Positions 1 through 10,699 of a stretch of 64,000 nt of DNA are shown here, one piece after another. The position numbers and the translations under genes were made by a program. Every line of letters starts with the position of its first letter. The first letter of the stretch is position 1. The DNA lies in NCBI GenBank assembly GCA_014773175.1, contig VXCM01001519.1, forward strand, positions 276,755-340,754, given 5' to 3'. A model generated the notes under the pieces. It was not told the origin of the DNA. It made no database searches and was given only the letters and a program-made list of their open reading frames with translations. Source of the stretch: Lucifuga dentata (lineage: Eukaryota; Chordata; Actinopteri; Ophidiiformes; Bythitidae).

Positions 1-123
1 CATTTTTGTGGCACTGAACACCATCATACTTAATAGAATACATACAATACATACTACACACAACACTTAATGCAGAACTCCTTTATATGTAGTCTCATTG
101 ACAATATAATGATTGAAAAGTAC
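1..123. other. intron 14, 5' end only
   Basis: Sequence past the exon 14 donor. It is AT-rich and no feature is seen. Exon 15 must lie outside the window. Confidence 0.8.
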
Positions 124-286
124 CATTCAAAATGATCAGTGTCACAGTTGCAGTGTTGTTTCGGGTCCACACAGTTCTCCTGTAGGCTGCAAGCACACTG
201 CTGGCTGCTTGATCGTGCCCCGCTCCAGTGAGTCTGGACCTGTCCTGGGCCTGGACCACCAACCCACCAGCTGAGCAGAGAGCCTT
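124..286 (-). CDS. cntnap4/5-like: cntnap exon 14: fibrinogen-like segment, CNCD motif
   Basis: The 163-nt exon encodes residues 695-748 and ends in phase 2 within a Trp codon. It reads EGSLLSWWVGGPGPGQVQTH, then QQCACSLQENCVDPKQHCNC and DTDHFEW. LSWWVG, QQC.C....NC.D....CNCD and the terminal W are family hallmarks. The acceptor is TGTGTGTTCCAG, in which (TG)n largely replaces a normal pyrimidine tract. The donor is GTACTT, a weak match. At 163 nt it is not a multiple of three, so skipping it would shift frame. Confidence 0.94.
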
Positions 287-740
287 CTGGAACACACACG
301 CACATGCACACGCACACACACACACAGATGAAAAGTGGCATGCTATAGAAAGCAAATTGAGTTCTAATAGTGCCGACTTCCAGGATGGCTAGCTGTGAAA
401 ATTATAATATAAAATAATTAAACATATGTAATTTTTCAGTTATTCTTTAATAGAATTTCTGATTGCTGTCTAGATCTATGCACTCATATGGATCATTAAT
501 CTGTGTACTGTACACATAATAAAGAACAAGCCACAGCCAATAACCTCAAACATGTTCAATCATGAGGCCACTTTTCTGTCTGTTGAGTTTGAAAAAGCCA
601 TTTACAGCTCATAACCAGAGCACTGATTAAAAAACTGATTTATAAAATTCTTGTTATTCTTATTTAGCATAGTTATTGAGTCAAGTCACTTACCTTTGAA
701 TAATCTCACTCAGGAAATGGGAATACAAAGTGTGGCTTAC
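287..740. other. intron 13
   Basis: A 454-nt AT-rich intron. Apart from the CA repeat at the exon 14 acceptor, nothing is recognised. Confidence 0.85.
291..327 (+). repeat. (CA)n microsatellite at the exon 14 acceptor
   Basis: An interrupted CA repeat. In the transcript it is a (UG)n tract ending five bases before the exon 14 AG. Confidence 0.95.
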
Positions 741-941
741 CTGGCATGTTGTGTAGGCGGGACTTCCTGCAGTGGTAGGCCAGTTCCTGTTCGCAGTGCT
801 CTGATTGGCTGATGATGGCCGCCAGCTGCTCCTCCTCGGATGTGTATTCAAAGTGAACTGAGTGCTGATTTGTCCCCGGTAATGGTTGGACTTTGGTCAG
901 CTCTGTGTTATTGTGCTGGATCACCATCCACGTCTTCTCCT
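741..941 (-). CDS. cntnap4/5-like: cntnap exon 13: fibrinogen-like segment, middle
   Basis: The 201-nt exon encodes residues 628-694, phase 1 in and out: EEKTWMVIQHNNTELTKV, FEYTSEEEQLAAI and SEHCEQELAYHCRKSRL. QHNNTELT and SEHCEQE.AYHCR.SRL match remembered CNTNAP5 best. The acceptor is CTATCCATCAG and the donor is GTAAGC. The segment between the two motifs is the most divergent part, as in other family members. Confidence 0.96.
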
Positions 942-1051
942 CTGATGGATAGAGAGATGAACAGACAGAGGGAAAAGTGTATATTTTTCATCATATTTGA
1001 GATTCAGCTGTAGAAGATGCTATACTCAACAGCATATAAATACAGAGACTA

Positions 1052-1282
<231 letters not shown>

Positions 1283-1384
1283 TCAACTATGCTTCTCTTC
1301 ATAATTTTGATTCATTATTTGGGGAGATTTTTTAGTACACCTACAGAGTGTTACCGACAAGAGAAAGAATGATGATAAATTAAA

Positions 1385-1520
1385 GCCATGTTTCTCAAAC
1401 TTGGGGTCAGGACCATATATGGGGTGGCTTGACATGCAAAATGAGCCACTAAAAATTTCTATGATTATTATAGTGATATTTGTCTTATATGCAGTACTGT
1501 CATAAAAATAAAGTTTAGTA
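1385..1520. mobile_element. possible hAT-like MITE fragment
   Basis: The sequence GTTTCTCAAACTTGGGGTCA followed by a GGGGT.GC..GACATGCAAA stretch resembles ends of fish hAT-type repeats. No opposite terminus or target duplication was found, so this is tentative. Confidence 0.3.
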
Positions 1521-1854
1521 TGGCATCTATTTGTAAAGGAAAGAGATCCAGGGAAAATCACTTTTGATGCAGTCTCTCATTCTTTCTCACTTCTCCCACT
1601 TGGTTCAATCTTTCCAGCTCTCTCTTGCTCCTCTAAATCTCCTTCTCTCCTCTTGCGTCAACTTGTTTGCTCTGGACTGAAGCTCACACATTAATATTTG
1701 ATCTTAGCCTGAACTTCTGCCACACCGATATCTGAAGAGACCTGAAAAGTAGCATCTCAGCATTGCATCATGAAAGGAGAGGCATCAAAAATACATTGCA
1801 GTGACCTCGTGTGACCTTTGAAATACAATAATCAACAAAGCATGAGGTTCTTAC

Positions 1855-1961
1855 AGCTGTGACAGGTGGCTCCACTGTAGCCGGTAATGGAGCAGTTACA
1901 GTGGAAGGTGTTCCATGACTGACTACAACTGCCTCCGTGCTCACAGTGACTGGGAGAACAC
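1855..1961 (-). CDS. cntnap4/5-like: cntnap exon 11: EGF-like domain
   Basis: The 107-nt exon encodes residues 552-587, a complete EGF-like module in one exon: CSPSHCEHGGSCSQSW, then TFHCNC and GYSGATCHS. Six cysteines (553, 558, 564, 573, 575, 585) have canonical EGF spacing. CEHGG.CSQSW and GYSGATCH are nearly invariant in CNTNAP proteins. NCS is a potential N-glycosylation site. The acceptor is CTCGCTCAG, the donor is GTAAGA, and the exon leaves in phase 1. Confidence 0.97.
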
Positions 1962-2325
1962 CTGAGCGAGACAGAGAGAAAGGAGAGGACAGATATAGCC
2001 TTTGTCCCAGTGCCCCCCCTCCCCCTTTCCTTGTTTCAGAGTCATCCTCAGTTTGGAGTGGCCTTCCACAAAAAGAGCAAAAAGTGGTTGCTATAAAATG
2101 ACTCCACTATGACATTTCATGCCCCTCAGGACTTGTGCATATCATTAGCAGAAAAGAAACCATGTAAATACTACTAAATAATACTTGGCGACTGTGGACT
2201 TAAGGTGGAGAATGACTAGCTGCCCCAAGTGAAAGAGTTAAAGTATCCCAAGGTTTGGTGTTGCATCAGATTCTCACCTGAACTTTGGTAGTGACCAAAA
2301 GAGCCAAAAGCAGCCAAAATGAGTT

Positions 2326-2700
2326 TCCTGTGCAGGCTGTCAGGACTAACCCTTAGGGACAGGATGAGGAGTTCAGACATTAGGAGGGAGCTTGGAATAG
2401 AACGGCTGTTTTGATGAAAGGAGCCAGCAAAGGTGGTTCGGGCCTCTGTTCAGGATACCTTATGGATGCCTCTCTAAGGAGGAATTCCAGGGCATGTCCA
2501 GCAGACTCAGAATACTGAGAAATTATATATCCTATCTGGTCTTGGAATGTTTCATGATAGCCCAAGAAGAGCTGGAGGATGTGGCTAGGAAGAGGGACAT
2601 GTGGGCTACTTGCTTAGTATGCTGCTTCTGTGATGAGGACCCAGATAAATAATGAAAAAATAATGGATGGGTGGATGGATGGATTGATGTATGGATGGAT
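2326..2700 (+). mobile_element. LINE 3' end (reverse transcriptase ORF tail plus GGAT tail)
   Basis: With frameshifts the plus strand reads LRDRMRSSDIRRELGIERL, then RSQQRWFGPLFRI. This matches the C-terminal tail of a very common fish non-LTR reverse transcriptase (RDRVRSS-IREGL, SQLRWFGHL-RMP). It continues through a degenerate PKKSWRMWLGRGTCGLLA-like segment to GACCCAGATAA and a (GGAT)n tail. The element is truncated and inactive. I do not assign a family name; it could be L2, CR1 or RTE type. Confidence 0.7.
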
Positions 2701-2968
2701 ACAGCGGACTTGATTCGAGTTTCAGGACAGATGCTTAGAGACTGCAGCATCCTGAACACACACAAGTGAACACTGCTGCTGTTAACTTGTCTTTTTCCTG
2801 CACAATGTCAATGTCAAAGTTTGTGGTACAACTAGGTCAGCCCAGCGTTTGGACTAAACATAGGGGCAGAGGAAAGGTGGAGGAAGAGGAAAAGGGGTAT
2901 GAGATGGGAAACAGTGAGAGGAAAATGATTTAATTTGTGTGAAGGAGTGCAAGAAATGCACAAGGGGC

Positions 2969-2969
<1 letters not shown>

Positions 2970-3001
<32 letters not shown>

Positions 3002-3034
3002 AATGGAGGAGAATTAAGGATGAGAGAGATCAAN

Positions 3035-3067
<33 letters not shown>

Positions 3068-3099
3068 AATGGAGGAGAATTAAGGATGAGAGAGATCAA
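2970..3099 (+). repeat. (GA)n block duplicated around an N at 3034
   Basis: A GA run plus the downstream unique segment AAATGGAGGAGAATTAAGGA... appears at 2970-3033 and again at 3036-3099, separated by a single N. This is probably an unmerged contig overlap rather than a biological duplication. Confidence 0.85.
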
Positions 3100-3221
3100 G
3101 TGAGAGGAAGGAGAGAGGGAGGAATAAAAGAGAGATGAAGGTGAGGGTGGATGGAGCTCAGTGGTGACAAGGTAATATTGCTGGGGAAAAAATGAGGTCA
3201 GAGAATTGTGAGAAAGAGAAA

Positions 3222-3222
3222 G

Positions 3223-3257
<35 letters not shown>

Positions 3258-3280
3258 AGCTATGCTATGCATTTTAAATN

Positions 3281-3312
<32 letters not shown>

Positions 3313-3334
3313 AGCTATGCTATGCATTTTAAAT
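3222..3334 (+). repeat. (GA)n block duplicated around an N at 3280
   Basis: A GA run followed by GCAGCTATGCTATGCATTTT occurs before and after the N at 3280. This is the same artefact pattern as at 3034. Confidence 0.85.
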
Positions 3335-4605
3335 GCTCAGTCTGTCAGAATAAATATCAGATAGTTTTAACACATTTTTCTGTGCTTTCCTTTTATCGGG
3401 TGCAGCAGTTTGTATTTACACCATATTTGTGTCACATTTTCTGTTAATTCCCCATTTTATAAAAACAGTGCACCATAAAGGCTATCTAAAAACATATGTA
3501 TCTTGCACAACCTTGCCAATACAAAGAAGACTTTTTTCCCCCAAGCCACAGTGAAATTCAATGTACATAGAATCAATCAAGCAGCAGTTATTGTAACAAA
3601 ATCCACTATGGGTTGGAGGTGAACGATACAAACAGTGCAAATCAATTTTTGAACTTGACATTTTATTGAAACAAAAGCTGCATGGTGGATAATATGTGTG
3701 CCATTTACCAAGGGCTATTAATGATTTGGAAAAGGTCTTAAGTTGTGTTCCAAGAGCAATGTGTGATTGCTAATTTGGAAAAACATATTAAGCTGACACA
3801 GTGGAGTTTGACCTGACATTTCCTGTAGCGCAAAATAAGAAAAGGCACACATTAAGGCCACAGTTCCCTTGTGCAGAAATGGCTGGAATATTGATTTAGT
3901 CCAATGCTGGTAATGTATTAAACCTTTGATGTGTCTTAGTTTAGAATATCTGCATTGATTCAACAGTGAAGCCATGTAGCCGTGTAGCACTAAGTTCTTT
4001 ATCAAATGTAATGTTGAAAGGACTGGGATTTTTTTAAATGCATTTTGAATAATCCACAGTCAAAAACTGTGTTATTTTAATATGCAAAGCTGCAACCGCC
4101 ACCCAACTACTTTCTATTGCTGTGGGAATCTAAAATACATGGGCAAAAACATAGACAGATGCACAAATTTAATTGTGAGCAAATCATAATGCATCAGTAG
4201 CTTCATTTGTTGATGTGTCTTTAACTCAAACTTACAACTAACTTACTTACAACTCTGCAAAACTGATTTTTCAGTTGGCTATATCTCTCCTGAAGAAGAA
4301 GAGGAAGAAAACTGATAACAACAATTCAAAAAGCCAAAACAGAAAGCTTATAAAGTGGACAAATAATGGATAAATCTTTTCTAACTTGCCAATATTCTCT
4401 AACTTTGAAACAAAAACCATGAATGTTTCAAAATCCAATCACACACTAAATCGCAGAGCTTGGACCAAGCAGATGAAACAGTGGGACTGGAACAGCAACT
4501 TGGCAGCAATCAGCAGAAAAGGCAAAAAAAAAGATTTGTCTTTGTGGTTATTTCACTGTTCTCGTTTCTCCTCAACAACTTTATATAAGAAAGAACTATC
4601 TGTCT

Positions 4606-4634
4606 CTGTGTGTGTGTGTGTTTGTGTGTGTGTT
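4606..4634 (+). repeat. (TG)n microsatellite
   Basis: TG repeat with one TTTG interruption. Confidence 0.9.
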
Positions 4635-5065
4635 TTCTTTGTTACAGTCTATACACTACCACTGCTCATCACAATTAAATTACAGTACATTGTCAAAAAA
4701 AAGGAGAAAAAAAAAACATATTTCAGCTAAAATATATATATAAAAGATGATGCACCTCATATGACACTGGATGACAAAATAATAATGGAACTGTTTTCTT
4801 ATCAAGGAAACCTTTTAGAAAACTGAGAGTGGATCATGATGCAATGATACCCTCTGCATTGCATTTCCTGTCTGACAATGCCAGGTAGGTCATCACACAC
4901 TTTTTTTTAAATCCTTTTTTAAACACTGAAAGGAAGACTGTAGTTATAGTGGGGAGCTCCAAAGCAGGAAGTGTGAATTTGGAAGACATTAAGGCTTAAC
5001 AAAACCTCATATTCAAGACCATGGAACAAATCCCCCCTTGACAAATATTAATCCGATGTTCTCAC

Positions 5066-5240
5066 CTGTCGACGATGCCACACATGTCGATCTGTAAGTG
5101 ACTGTAGTTTCCCAGAAGCCTCTGCTGCACCACCATCAAGTCCACCAGTTGGTTATCCAGAGTCAGCTGACGCATGCAGCCCTGAAAGACGCTGTAGGGG
5201 TTCCTACACTCCTGATTGCGTGTTTCAGCAGCAGGGCAAC
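5066..5240 (-). CDS. cntnap4/5-like: cntnap exon 10: end of laminin-G domain 2
   Basis: The 175-nt exon encodes residues 494-551 and ends in phase 2. It starts CPAAETRNQECRNPYSVFQG followed by CMRQLTLDNQLVDLMVVQQ, LGNYSHLQIDMCGIVD and R. FQGCMR, VDL..VQQ, LGN.S.LQID.CGI.DR is the standard end of LamG2. NYS is a potential N-glycosylation site. The acceptor is CTCTCCTGTCCAG and the donor is GTGAGA. The arginine codon is split AG/G with exon 11. Confidence 0.96.
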
Positions 5241-5479
5241 CTGGACAGGAGAGGAGGTGGCATCAGTCAACAATACCAGTGATGGGATACCTCATTTCAT
5301 GTTTTGTCAAAAACTCAGAGGCAACTTAGATGTTATGGATAACAAACAGACAAATGGATGCAGACTAATCTGCACCTTTATGTACATGTAACCTTAATGC
5401 ATCCTATTTGACAAAGATACTGTTTAAGCATTCAGAAACAGTTATGATCACACATTGTGTTCATTTGTCCCCTTCATAC

Positions 5480-5629
5480 CACCAAAGAAGAGGTTATTTC
5501 CTGTGGTGACAGGAAATGAGGGGCTGGCGTGAGCAGTGAATCCTTCATCTCCATCCACAGCGATGGTCAGATGTCCTCGTCTGTAGATAAGCTCCACAGA
5601 GTGCCACTGGCCATCATTCAGACCTGAAC
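5480..5629 (-). CDS. cntnap4/5-like: cntnap exon 9: middle of laminin-G domain 2
   Basis: The 150-nt exon encodes residues 444-493, phase 1 in and out. It contains SGLNDGQWHSVELIYRRGHL and TIAVDGDE and ends TGNNLFFG. LNDGQWH is diagnostic for LamG2 in this family, and the FFGG motif is completed by the exon 10 junction. The acceptor is TGTGGATTCTAAG, with a short pyrimidine tract and AAG rather than CAG. The donor is GTATGA. Both splice sites are weaker than those of neighbouring exons, but the intact frame supports them. Confidence 0.94.
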
Positions 5630-6378
5630 CTTAGAATCCACACACACATACATAAATACAGATATACACAAGCTATTATTTAAGATTCATTCTTCTTCCA
5701 CAACCAAGATTGATCTTTTTTCTTTCGACACGCTGACTTTACCACGATGTGAATCCGTTCAGAGGACACTGAGGGTGAAGATGAAGATTAGGTGAAGGTT
5801 TAGAGGTCAGGAATGTGAAAATTATATATCTCTATTGGACAGTTGTGATTGCCCCACATTACAGGAAGGTCAAAGGTCAGGTTCGTAAGGACCTCTGTGG
5901 CTTGCTGAAAGACATTTCAGCAGGTTGGATCAATGGAAAAGCCAGGATTTATGCTGCAATCCATTGTACTCAGATCTCCACTGAGATAAATATACCTAAT
6001 GTCACAACAATATGGCAGTGCACATGGTCAATGGAAACAGATTTCCTTTTGCATCATTTTGTGGTTTTCTAGTTTTCTAGTTTTTTTTTTTTTTTTNTTT
6101 TTTTTTTTTTTTTGTTGTTGTAGTTTTGACATATTGCACAGCTATTAAACGTTATTTTCATGAGCAAAAATAAACAAGACAGCATAAAATCTTACAAGTT
6201 TGTTCTATTCTCTAAACGAACATAAGTAATTCATGTCCTCTGTAGATGTATATAACATTTACAGACACTGGAACCTTTTAGATTGGAATGATCTTATTTC
6301 ACACAAGATAGTGACGGTGGACAATTTGCCAATTAGGTGTGACATGGTTTTGAGTTCAGGATTTGTGTTCGAACTGAC
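5630..6378. other. intron 8
   Basis: A 749-nt AT-rich intron. Only the poly-T tract with a single N at 6097 (6081-6113) stands out. Confidence 0.85.
6081..6113 (+). repeat. poly-T tract with N
   Basis: A homopolymer interrupted by one undetermined base at 6097, so its length is unreliable. Confidence 0.9.
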
Positions 6379-6646
6379 CTGCGCTCAGCTCCAGTTGTGC
6401 CCTGCCAGGCTTGTGGATCTGTAGATGGAGCCTGGCCTTACTCAGGTACAGCCAGACCACACCTCCTTGCTTTGGGAAGTGAAAGGTCAGCAGCAATCCC
6501 GCCTTGTTCCATGTCCGAAACTGAAGCCCCACTGACATGCCCATAGATGATGCTTCTGTCACCCATGGCAACCAGAGGAAGCTCTGGGGGCCGCTAAACA
6601 TCATGGCAATGAAAATGGGTTCAGCACAAGAAAAGGTCACATTGCC
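6379..6646 (-). CDS. cntnap4/5-like: cntnap exon 8: start of laminin-G domain 2
   Basis: The 268-nt exon encodes residues 355-443. It starts GNVTFSCAEP and contains the hallmark LQFRTWNKAGLLL, then GGVVWLYLSKARLHL and ends LELSA. It enters in phase 0 after CCCCTCTCAG and leaves in phase 1 at GTCAGT. NVT is a potential N-glycosylation site. QFRTWNKAGLLL is shared with CNTNAP3/4, while GNVTFSC with a following EP recalls CNTNAP5. Confidence 0.96.
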
Positions 6647-7851
6647 CTGAGAGGGGAATGGAGGAGATATGAGAGAGACAAATGATTATGATGAAAGAGG
6701 AAAAACATGATAAAACATGAACATATTAATTTCAGAGGATGTGTGGAGATGCCCTGATGTTAGGCGATCCCATCAGCATGTCTCCTTAAAGAGCACAACA
6801 GTATTAGCATAATGATAATAGCCAGGCTTAGCATAAGCACCAGCAGATCAGGAGCATCAATGTCAACCGATAGTTTTCTAAGGTCACAGACTGGAGGGAT
6901 GAGAGAGTGAGTCTCAAAAAATAAGAATGAGATTGAGGGACTGAGGGTCAGTTGTGTCCAGTTCATGGTCTTCTCTGAATGCAGCTCCATAGTACGGACT
7001 GCTGGTAACTACAGAAATTCTACTGCTGAGGCAGCAATGATGATATATTAGAGCTCAGGTTTCCTGTTGGGAGTACCAGGTTTCCATTTTCAGTAGACTT
7101 TGCCACACACAGACACTTGATCAAATCTAAAAGCTCTTTGTGGGACATTTAAAGTGATTTACAGTAATGCAGAGTGAAGTGGATGGTACCTTAGAGATTC
7201 AGTGGTGTTGTTGTGCATCAGCTTCAGACAATCCAATACGCACACACCCACACATGCACAAACACTCATGTGTACACATCTTGAGCATTTCCAGTTAATA
7301 GGGTATAAATGCTATTTCACAGAAGAACAGAAACAAGAAATTAACTGACTGCACATTTCTAAAAACATCTTTCAAGATGTCACTATACATGATGGAACTA
7401 CATCTACCTTTACATTGATTAAAATTCAGAACATTTGTATTCTGTTTAAAAGGCTGTCTTTCCACCATACAGTAGAGCTCAACAATATGATTATATTTAT
7501 TTATTATTTTTTATTACCCAGACACCATATCTGAATACAGATTGCATGTTAATGCAAGGTGTAAATGGAGCTGTAGAGTGCCATTTGAAGCAAATAAAGC
7601 TCATCATACATCAAGGATCCAAACTGATGTTTTGGAATGACAATGATCTGCTAATCTTAACCAACTAGTTTTACTGTAGTTGCAAAAATACAAATTAGAA
7701 AATAGTGTCCAGTATCCTCATTATCAGACACACGCAGCAGTGGAACCAGCTGTAAGGCACTTTGTAAGACATGTATTGTGTCTAATACATTGTGTCTCTG
7801 TTATATCGTGCCTGGGCTCTGTGCAGCTCATACACACGCACCCACACCCAT

Positions 7852-7882
<31 letters not shown>

Positions 7883-7901
7883 CACACACACACCAGATTA
7901 C
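6647..7901. other. intron 7
   Basis: A 1.26-kb intron. A CA-rich microsatellite lies beside the exon 7 donor; the rest shows nothing recognisable. Confidence 0.85.
7830..7894 (+). repeat. (CA)n/(GCAC)n microsatellite at the exon 7 donor
   Basis: Compound CA and GCAC repeat. In the transcript it is a UG-rich run starting about eight bases after the exon 7 end. Confidence 0.95.
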
Positions 7902-8051
7902 CTTTACAGTAACCCACTGGTCTTTCTGTCTAACGAGGTCGATCAGGTTCAAGCCATCATACAGGAGGTTTTCTAAACAGCCATGGAAGTTCCTGTTTGA
8001 GTCAGCTGAGCCCTGAGAGCCTGAGAGATCCTGACCTGCTCCCACACTCAT
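7902..8051 (-). CDS. cntnap4/5-like: cntnap exon 7: end of laminin-G domain 1
   Basis: The 150-nt exon encodes residues 305-354 and is phase 0 at both ends, so skipping it would keep frame. It contains SNRNFHGCLENLLYDGLNLI followed by DLVRQKDQW. NFHGC.ENL.Y.G...IDL is the conserved C-terminal strand and cysteine of LamG1. The acceptor is CCCTGTACAG and the donor is GTAATC, directly followed by a long (GT)n/(GC)n repeat. The loop before NRNFHG (VGAGQDLSGSQGSADS) is unlike the FGGIP-containing loop of relatives. Confidence 0.94.
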
Positions 8052-8169
8052 CTGTACAGGGAACCCAGTAAAATAAAGAAAAATAGAGGAAGAAACATGA
8101 AAGTCAAACTGAGATACAAGCGGGTGTTTGTGTTTTTGTTCCTCTTGCATTTGAACTACCTCCACACCC

Positions 8170-8204
8170 CACTTACAAACACACATACACACACACACAT
8201 GCAC
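8170..8204 (+). repeat. (CA)n at the exon 6 donor
   Basis: An interrupted CA repeat. On the gene strand it reads GTGCATGTGTGTGTGTGTAT and so includes the exon 6 splice donor itself. Confidence 0.9.
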
Positions 8205-8377
8205 TTGCTCATGGTCCCAGTGGGTGAGTCTTTGTGAGATCTGGACCCGTATGCTTCTGTCCACTGTGATGTTGAGGTGAGTGTTGTGATGCTCCACTGC
8301 TACATGGTGCCAGTGTTGGTCATCCAACAGGCTGCCGAGAGACACAACATGCCGACTGTCAGGGGAGGGACTCACAC
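8205..8377 (-). CDS. cntnap4/5-like: cntnap exon 6: middle of laminin-G domain 1
   Basis: The 173-nt exon encodes residues 247-304. It contains VVSLGSLLDDQHWHHVAVE, the hallmark SLLDDQHWH motif of LamG1, then NITVDRSI and ends THWDHEQ. It enters in phase 1 after a strong acceptor (CTCTGTTGCAG) and leaves in phase 0. The donor is GTGCAT, a poor match to consensus, running straight into a (GT)n tract. The end of the exon is divergent: the YEISFGG-type motif of relatives is not recognisable. The exon 6-7 join is inferred from phase and the intact frame. Confidence 0.9.
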
Positions 8378-8676
8378 CTGCAACAGAGGAAGAGGAGGAG
8401 GAGGAAGGAGGGAGAGGAGTGAGAGGAAAAATGAAGAGGGAGAGGTGATGGTGATGACAAAGAGTTAGAGAAACAGGAAATTAGAGGGAGAAACTTGTGA
8501 CCTGAAGAGCTTCTTTAAATTAAATTAAATAAAATTTTTATTGGTCTTTATTGGCATAATAAGGTACATTTCCTACATCACCAAATAAATTGTACAAAAT
8601 ATTACACAAAACTCAGACACTCCAGCACTCTTCAGGATTACAGTTTCAAAAAGGTGAATTTATGTTCCAAAAACTG

Positions 8677-8734
8677 AAAAAAATAAATAAATAAATAAAA
8701 TAAATAAATAAATAAATAAAATAAAATAAAATAA
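8677..8734 (+). repeat. (AAAT)n/(AAAAT)n microsatellite
   Basis: About 13 tetranucleotide units passing into AAAAT units. Confidence 0.95.
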
Positions 8735-8908
8735 TCTGTGCAGATTTATTTAGTTTTCTGAAGCATCTCTTATGTCAGGTGGTTGGTTGGTTTGTTTGTC
8801 TCCCAAATCATGACAGGATGCGTGTATTTTACTGCTACAACAACTTTTAGCTTTTTACTCAATAATTTTTGACAAAAAAATAGGAAATGCAGCTCAGCTT
8901 CTCCATGT

Positions 8909-8913
<5 letters not shown>

Positions 8914-8962
<49 letters not shown>
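8914..8962 (+). repeat. (GA)n microsatellite
   Basis: About 24 perfect AG units. Confidence 0.97.
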
Positions 8963-8967
<5 letters not shown>

Positions 8968-9515
8968 TAAAAGCTGTTTACTCATTGTTTGAAGTGGTAA
9001 ATAACTTGTCTTTTATTTCTGAACAGGTACAATAGTTTGAGCTCAGAACACATAAGTAAGAATGAGTAGTAAGAATTCAGAATGATAAGTGATGAAGCAT
9101 AATTAACACCGCCGACAGTGAAAAATAAGGTGGAAAGGAAAAAATAAATGACAAAGAAATGCTGCAGATTGAGATTAATGCCTCCATCTCTGCATTCCCT
9201 AATGTAATGGCAGAGAACAGAGTTTCTATGACAGAGAGGAGGAGGTGAAGATGGAACTAAATGCACTGACTCATTAAATATAAATAAAAGTATTGTTTAA
9301 AGGTAGACAACTTTGTTCAGAGAGAGAGATTGTATGGAAAAGAGGAGAGGGAAAGACCCAGACAGACAGAGAAAGAGTCAGATGTGTTCAATCATCAATC
9401 ATCATTGATCTGCCAGACAGACACTCTGTACTGGAGAGATTAGAGAAAGTGTGTAACAGACGAGGACAGCGAGGGAGAGTCAGTGTGTTTAATCATCATT
9501 GATCAGCAGACTGAC

Positions 9516-9518
<3 letters not shown>

Positions 9519-9567
<49 letters not shown>
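9519..9567 (+). repeat. (GA)n microsatellite
   Basis: About 24 perfect AG units. The region before it (9360-9500) has loosely repeated CAGACAGA and ATCATCATTGATC motifs. Confidence 0.97.
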
Positions 9568-9569
<2 letters not shown>

Positions 9570-10634
9570 TATTTAATTATTATTGACACAGTAATGGAGT
9601 GATAATTGGGGAATCATTTATTTAAACCAGCTGAAAATCACAACAAGGACCACATTATTTTGTGTCACTGCATTTTAATTTTAGTTTCACTTCATTTCTA
9701 TCTACTGCAGATTTACAGATGCCTAAATTATTATTAGCAATTAGCAGTTGTGCTTTCTGTTTTGGCTTACAGTACAAACCACTAAGTTAGCATTTTGGCA
9801 TCTCAAACAATGAAAATGGATGTTTGCTTTATTGCTAAATGTTGTATAAAGTCCTGATGTAAATGAAGCTCTGTAGGAAGCTCTGTTCAGGGATCATTTT
9901 GTTTCAGCTTTTTCATTATTTTCAACATTGGTAATGTTTTCTGCTACAGTATCAGTCAGAAGTAAGTACACCTGTCCTGTCTATTAGTGAGAAAATCAGA
10001 GTTTTTACTTTCTGTAGGCAATGTGTAACCAATGTGTAGTTTGCATAGCTATTTGGATCTGTTCAGCCTTCATTGTAGCACATTTAACAATAACTGAAAT
10101 TGGGAAAATAGTTCAAATAGAATTTTTATTAACTAATATTCTACATAATGTAGTTTCACAGTTTTTATTCAGTTATAATAAGCTTCACAGAAGATCCTTA
10201 ACAAAGGTAACATTGGTTCTGGCATGTGCCCTTCATGTCTGAACTGAAGTTCTTCAAGGAACCTCTGGGAGTTCCCATGTGTGACCTCCAGAATCTCTAA
10301 TGTTCCACTGAGCCCTTTTTTGATTTTCAGCATGTCTCCTCAGGATTCAGCCTTCATGAAGGAATTCTTTAAAGAACTCTCTTAAGTTCAACCGTGCTTA
10401 CAATGTGAGGAGCTGCTAAAAGTTCCTCAAAGCCTTTTCACTTTTTACGTTGTTAAGTTCCTCTATCATATCATTCCAGGCAGCTCCTCAAGACAATATC
10501 ATCCAATATCAGTCAATAATCTGCTACCTGTGCTGCATTAAGGCTCTTGGATCAGGCTCTAAATCAAATTTTGAGGGAAGATATTGACAGGTCTTATCAG
10601 AGAACAGATTGCTGTAATTGTTTCTGCGGTTTCA

Positions 10635-10636
<2 letters not shown>

Positions 10637-10692
<56 letters not shown>

Positions 10693-10699
10693 TTATTAT
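10637..10699 (+). repeat. (ATT)n microsatellite
   Basis: About 20 ATT units with one interruption. Confidence 0.97.

Larger units (their letters stand above)
1962..5065. other. intron 10
   Basis: A 3.1-kb intron holding a LINE relic, two GA-repeat blocks each duplicated around a single N, and a TG repeat. The stretch 3350-4600 is AT-rich with no feature seen. Confidence 0.8.

Noticed and set aside
2854..3447. open frames of repeated Arg-Glu or Leu-Ser
   Set aside because: They are pure translations of (GA)n/(CT)n microsatellites and cross undetermined bases.
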